Shown here piece by piece: positions 59,871-64,000 of a stretch of DNA of 64,000 nt. A model generated the notes under the pieces. That model saw nothing but the letters and a program-made list of their open reading frames with translations, was not told the DNA's origin and ran no database searches. Position 1 is the first letter of the stretch; each line of letters starts with the position of its first letter. Both the position numbers and the translations under genes were made by a program. This stretch comes from Dendrobium chrysotoxum (Eukaryota > Streptophyta > Magnoliopsida > Asparagales > Orchidaceae), in the NCBI GenBank assembly GCA_019925795.1, contig CM034312.1:78743528-78807527 (forward strand). The letters run 5' to 3'.

Positions 59871-60655
59871 CACTTAAATAATCTATTTTATAGCAAATTG
59901 AATCGAAAGATAGTTCAATTTAATTCTTTTTTTTATCATTAATATTGAATTTTGAACAAAATTTCAAAAAAAAGTAGTAAATGTCTTCCACCAGCTCTTA
60001 TTAATAACTACTGATATTATGTCTAAATCGTTCTCTTAATACATAGATTTAATCAAGTTTGAATTAAGATTTGATTTAGCTAGTCTTTAAAAAAAAGTAA
60101 ATGAAGTTATGCAAGATTTTGAAACTCAGGTCTTGTTGAAGATTTGGTTAATTTTCATAAAACAACAAATGAGTGAGTTTTACGAGACTGTTAAATTCTA
60201 TTTGAATTGTTTATGTCCATCAATGGGAGAATATATGGTTAGTTTTTTTCCTTAAATTTAATTAGAATTTTCTTAAATGCAGTTTGTATCTGCAGTAGCA
60301 CAATTCCATGATGGAAAGAAAGTATGATATAGGGTGTTTTTGACACATTGTTAGGCAATTAAAGGAGAGATAATTTCATGTACTCTTTCCAAAGTGGTGT
60401 TTGGGAGATTTCCATGTGCTCAACCTTTCACTTTATTCCAAAGTCTATATTCATAATTCAAATTTATGTCCTCCATATAATGATGAAGGTAACCCATCCA
60501 TGTTCATATCACTAGGCTTTGATTTATGTTAGTTATTAACAAAGTGTATGTACATCATCAACTAGATTTATAATTTTAAAATAAAATCGCATGTTTCTGT
60601 TTTTTTATAAAGTGAACCTTTCACTTTATTGTGGTTTCTCCTAAACCATTGTTTG
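59871..60655. other. Non-coding DNA, possibly SIRB intron
   Basis: AT-rich, without exon or repeat signature. Confidence 0.45.
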
Positions 60656-61150
60656 AGTTTGATCGTTATCATCATTAGCCTTAGCCAACTATTTGGGGTT
60701 AGCATTATGGATTCACATTTCTCGTTTATTCCTATTTTGTGCACTATGAGATGCTAAATTTGCTATTTTCAAAGTATTTTAAATAATTTTTATCCATATA
60801 ACCTCATATCTGCCCCTTTTCCTTCATAATTTCGTGATACTAATTTTATCAACTCCTCCCAACGGGAAGCATTCTTCAACTTTCATTGATGTCCAAATTA
60901 CATTAGTATATTTGCAATTACATTATCTTCACTAATTGTCACTCTAATATTTTCTCTAATATAAGCATTTTTTAGTTTATCTTTTCTAGCTTTGTTACAC
61001 ATTCCTTTTAGAAATCTTTTTTCTTCCACACTAAAAAATGACTTTTATATAGATATTCGGATTCATTCAACAACATTGGCCTAAGCCTTATTTTATATAA
61101 TTCATCTTTAAGATTCTATGATATTCTGTAATCACATCGAACTCTTGTGT
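60656..61150 (-). mobile_element. RTE-type LINE 3' region, second subfamily
   Basis: Reverse complement of a LINE end with the plant RTE signature: TTAGCCTTAGCCAACTATTT, GGGGTTAGCATTATGGATTC; then remnants of the C-terminal coding region (TTCATTCAACAACATTGG, TTCATCTTTAAG). It differs from the 42.7-kb family in the tail words (AACTATTTGGGG instead of CACTATGTGGGG). Confidence 0.6.
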
Positions 61151-61989
61151 GATGTAGGATAATTTAGGATTAGGACTAGAGTTTCCCAAGTCAATTAGTA
61201 TGATGCAGAGTATGCTTTCATACAAAGAAAGATTGGGAATTCATAGATTATAAGTGATCAAATAAACCTACAACTTTCTTTAAATGAAAATATAAACTAA
61301 TAGACTTTAAGCCCATTTGATAATGAAATGGTCGTAAATATCTAAGAATTTTAATAAGAATTAGCAAGAAAATAAAATCTACAAGTAAATTAAAATCTAA
61401 TTCCACATGTATTTTTTTTTAACCAAAATCAAGAACACGAATCTAGCCAATAGCATATTATATTGAAGATAGTTAATGATCGAACTTACGAGAAGTAAAG
61501 AAAAAACATACCTCATGCCTGTACTAGATGTTTTCTTATGGAATCAAGTAATCAAATTTATTCTGCACTCAAAAGAATCATATATCCAACTTGTTCACAC
61601 AAATTTAAAAACTAAAAAAGAGAAATTTTATTCAAGCTAAAAAATTTCATATTAAATGCACCTGATCAACTAGTGAAAAAGTCTGAGTAAAATGGACTAT
61701 CTAAGAAGTCTAAAGACCATTTTGATCATTTATTCTAATAAAATATAAAGACTATCATGTCTTAATAATATTAATAATGTGCTATAATGAAATCGTAGGA
61801 AATGAAATTGCAAACCATACAATTATGATGTATCCATGTTGACGAACAAGATTTTAAAAAAATACTCCCAAATGGTTTGAATGAATTTTGATGAATCATG
61901 CACTCTTGGAATTGACCAGATTGATGAAGTTTTATATGTTAAATTTCTTTTAAGACAATTACTATTAATAAATATCTTGGAACATTGAC
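61151..61989. other. Non-coding DNA
   Basis: No gene or repeat recognised. A minus-strand frame covering 61823-62803 crosses the G run and the LINE 3' UTR and shows no motif. Confidence 0.45.
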
Positions 61990-62010
61990 ACCATTTAGCC
62001 CTTTTTTTTT

Positions 62011-62034
62011 GGGGGGGGGGGGGGGGGGGGGGGG
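62011..62034. repeat. Run of 24 G
   Basis: Uninterrupted G24 directly after a T run. It can form G-quadruplexes and is hard to sequence, so its length is uncertain. Confidence 0.85.
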
Positions 62035-62974
62035 ACCCTCTGTCGGGCCTTCGTGTTAATATAAAAAAAGGATACAGGGTCCTTAAAAGGACCACCAGCT
62101 CACTACTGCTCAAAAGAGCTATATGGAATAAACAGAAAAAATCTAAGAGCCAGCGGTCCTTGCTACTAACAAGTACACGATCCCCTAATAACATTCTACG
62201 AAAACCAAAATAAGTAACCCAAAAAGAGAAGATAACAATTGTACCGTTCAACGCAATCTTCTCGAACAACAAATGGCCCTGCACAAAACGAGAGAGACTC
62301 TCCAAAAACCTGTATAAGAGGCCTGCACGGACAAATGTAATATGCAGAAAAGGAAGCAAGGTAATAACCGCACAAATAGAAATAGCAAATGGAAGAGCAT
62401 GTAGACCTCTAACCCATTTAAAGTTACTTAATCCAACCTCTTTAGTAATCCAGATATTGATCCCAAAGTACTTATAGAAACTTAAGGAATCCTCAATAGT
62501 AAAAAGTAAGATATCTTCCCCAAGGAGCATGCACCCACGGAGGTCTTTATGATTGATAACAACAAAGCAGAACTTACCCTTACCCATGATCACGTAGAAA
62601 TAAACACCCATACCAGGAACAAAACAATAAAACAGATGAACTAACAAGTCACCTAACAGAGAAATATAACTCAGTATAATGGCTCCAGGATAACCATAAA
62701 CGAAGAACTGACGTAAACCAAACTCCACCTGCTTAAAATGCTTCCAGCTAACACTAGACACATTTGGGAAGGCCTTGCACAGAAACCACCTACCCATGAA
62801 CAAACAGCTTAAGAAGCAAATAAAAGAATCATAAAAAAAAGAACCTTAGACCCCAATACCATGAAAGAGTGAAAGCTCCAGACAACCCAAACACAGAAAT
62901 AACAGTGAACCAGAGGCAACGAGAAGCCACAGGAGCCAAGCCAGAAAACATCACCAGAGCCAACAAAACGAACA

Positions 62975-63958
62975 TTATTGATTCCTGATATAGGGAATCC
63001 CCATACGGTCCAGCCTAACCAACCCCACGAGCTTGGCATTAATCGAAGTATTAATCGAACTACCAACAAAATCCACAAATTCCTTAAAATTGCAACCCAT
63101 ATTCGCCAAACAATCAGCAGCAGAGTTCCCCTCCCTATAAATATGAGATATGGTAAAGTTAATGCGGGAGAGGCTCTGTCTAATTTCCCTGATAATGTAA
63201 AAATAAGAGGGATTAACATTAGTGGTATTATTGATATAATGGATCACGAGGTTGGCATCAACCTCAATCCAAACATTCAAAATCCCCAAAGAAATGCACA
63301 TCTGAATGCCATAATTCAAAGCATGAAGTTCGGCCATAATAGCATTTTTTATAGGAGATGGACCAGCAAACGCAATAATGATGTTACCCTCATGATCACG
63401 GATAAGCCCACCACAGCCAGCATTAACCATTTTAAAAGACCCATCAGTATTGAGTTTGTGAACCCCAACCGGAGGTTTCAACCATTTGACAATCATATCT
63501 TTACGAAAAGAACTGAAAGAGGCAAGTTTGATATCAAATAACTCAGCAATATACCAATAACCCTTAAAGTTACTCCCATTAATCATGTTGGCCACATAAA
63601 GTTGTTTAATTTTGTTCTTAACCTTAGTAATAATGTCCAACGCATTCATGCCAATGTTATCATGTTTGGATTCGTTTCTACTCTTCCATAAGTACCAACA
63701 AATAATAACAGGAATAATATTGCGAATGCTACCTTTAGAGGAAACAAGCCAATCACGTAAAATATTGTTGATGTTATAATACTCCTTACAAACTTGATCT
63801 TTAAAAAACTTGTCAAAGAACAACCACACTTTCATAGCAACGGGGTCATTAGCAAACACATGATTTAAATTTTTTAAATGAAAACAACATTGACATTTAG
63901 AAACAATAGTTAAACCTCTTTTGGTTAAATTACTATCAATAGGAATATAATTGTGCAA
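62975..63958 (-). CDS. L1-type LINE ORF2 C-terminus with RNase H domain
   Basis: 327 codons, open to the window-side start; the true N-terminus is outside. Residues ~20-45 (KCQCC...NLNHVF) fit the zf-RVT region that follows plant L1 reverse transcriptases. Residues ~166-290 form an RVT_3/RNase H domain with the acidic set in place: D172 (NTDGSF), E210 (AELHAL), D234 (EVDAN), and H272/D282 (SHIYREGNSAADCLA). An RNase H of this type degrades template RNA during element copying. The frame has no stop over 1 kb, so this copy is younger than the RTE copies. It is a transposon gene, not a host gene. Confidence 0.85.
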   Translation of the reverse strand: MHNYIPIDSNLTKRGLTIVSKCQCCFHLKNLNHVFANDPVAMKVWLFFDKFFKDQVCKEYYNINNILRDWLVSSKGSIRNIIPVIICWYLWKSRNESKHDNIGMNALDIITKVKNKIKQLYVANMINGSNFKGYWYIAELFDIKLASFSSFRKDMIVKWLKPPVGVHKLNTDGSFKMVNAGCGGLIRDHEGNIIIAFAGPSPIKNAIMAELHALNYGIQMCISLGILNVWIEVDANLVIHYINNTTNVNPSYFYIIREIRQSLSRINFTISHIYREGNSAADCLANMGCNFKEFVDFVGSSINTSINAKLVGLVRLDRMGIPYIRNQ

Positions 63959-64000
63959 TATTCTCCAAGAAAGAATAGAATAAGAGAGGAATATCTTTGT

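Larger units (their letters stand above)
61990..64000 (-). mobile_element. L1-type LINE, 3' part, running off the window
   Basis: On the minus strand: C-terminal part of ORF2 (63958-62975) with a zinc-knuckle-like region and RNase H, then a ~0.94-kb 3' UTR with a hairpin at 62078-62093, then a C24 run and a short A run (62001-62034 on plus). The reverse transcriptase lies beyond the window. Tail composition and domain order differ clearly from the RTE copies. Confidence 0.8.

Noticed and set aside
61823..62803. 326-codon minus-strand open frame
   Set aside because: It runs through the poly(C) tract (giving poly-proline), the poly(A) end and the 3' UTR of the L1-type LINE, and shows no domain. 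Open by chance.
62978..63541. 187-codon plus-strand frame
   Set aside because: Antisense shadow of the RNase H domain encoded on the minus strand.
1..64000. Bacterial-type systems, CRISPR arrays, operons
   Set aside because: Introns, plant genes and plant TEs account for the window; no regularly spaced short repeats with unique spacers in CRISPR form were seen. The hairpin series at 58.1-58.5 kb has irregular spacing.

Overview
The window looks like nuclear DNA of a flowering plant. It is AT-rich, has GT-AG introns, carries homologues of three plant housekeeping genes (SKIP8, UVSSA, SIRB), and is crowded with plant-type LINEs, Ty1/copia sequence, hAT-, Tourist- and Mutator-like MITEs. I cannot name the species. 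I see no bacterial, plasmid, phage or CRISPR features.

Genes, all on the plus strand. (1) 2392-9184: the last two exons of a SKIP8-like gene (SnoaL/NTF2-like region) separated by a 6.3-kb intron; the F-box exon is not in the window. (2) 23426-26404: a complete two-exon UVSSA homologue (672 aa, transcription-coupled DNA repair). (3) 47606-53578: five exons of a SIRB-like sirohydrochlorin ferrochelatase (siroheme synthesis, plastid). Its C-terminal exon is not found before the window ends. The genes are functionally unrelated and share only a neighbourhood; nothing suggests co-regulation.

Mobile DNA fills most of the rest. RTE-type LINE copies or 3' tails lie at 1.1, 10.0, 16.9-17.3, 21.6-23.2, 26.8-28.6, 38.2, 42.7-45.9 and 60.7-61.1 kb; the 42.7-45.9 kb copy is almost full length. 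L1-type LINE 3' ends lie at 16.1 and 62.0-64.0 kb. A gutted Ty1/copia element (49.4-53.1 kb, minus) sits in SIRB intron 3 and itself contains a MITE. MITEs with clear target-site duplications lie at 5.9-6.9 (hAT), 9.67-9.93 (Tourist pair), 28.8-29.4 (hAT), 31.4-31.9 (Mutator-like) and 41.7-42.6 kb (hAT).

Two features stand out. First, a family of long sequences with no coding capacity (called X here) occurs at 17.3-21.6, 38.3-40.5 and 54.2-59.9 kb. Its members share short hairpins whose stems differ in sequence but keep pairing, which suggests selection on RNA structure in a non-autonomous retroelement. Second, a 3.1-kb segment is tandemly duplicated (31.9-38.2 kb). Its start breakpoint lies inside a Mutator-like MITE terminus, and identity between the units rises strongly toward their 3' ends.

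Coordinates of exon borders come from splice motifs and reading phase. Edges of TEs without target-site duplications are approximate, usually to within 10-50 bp.
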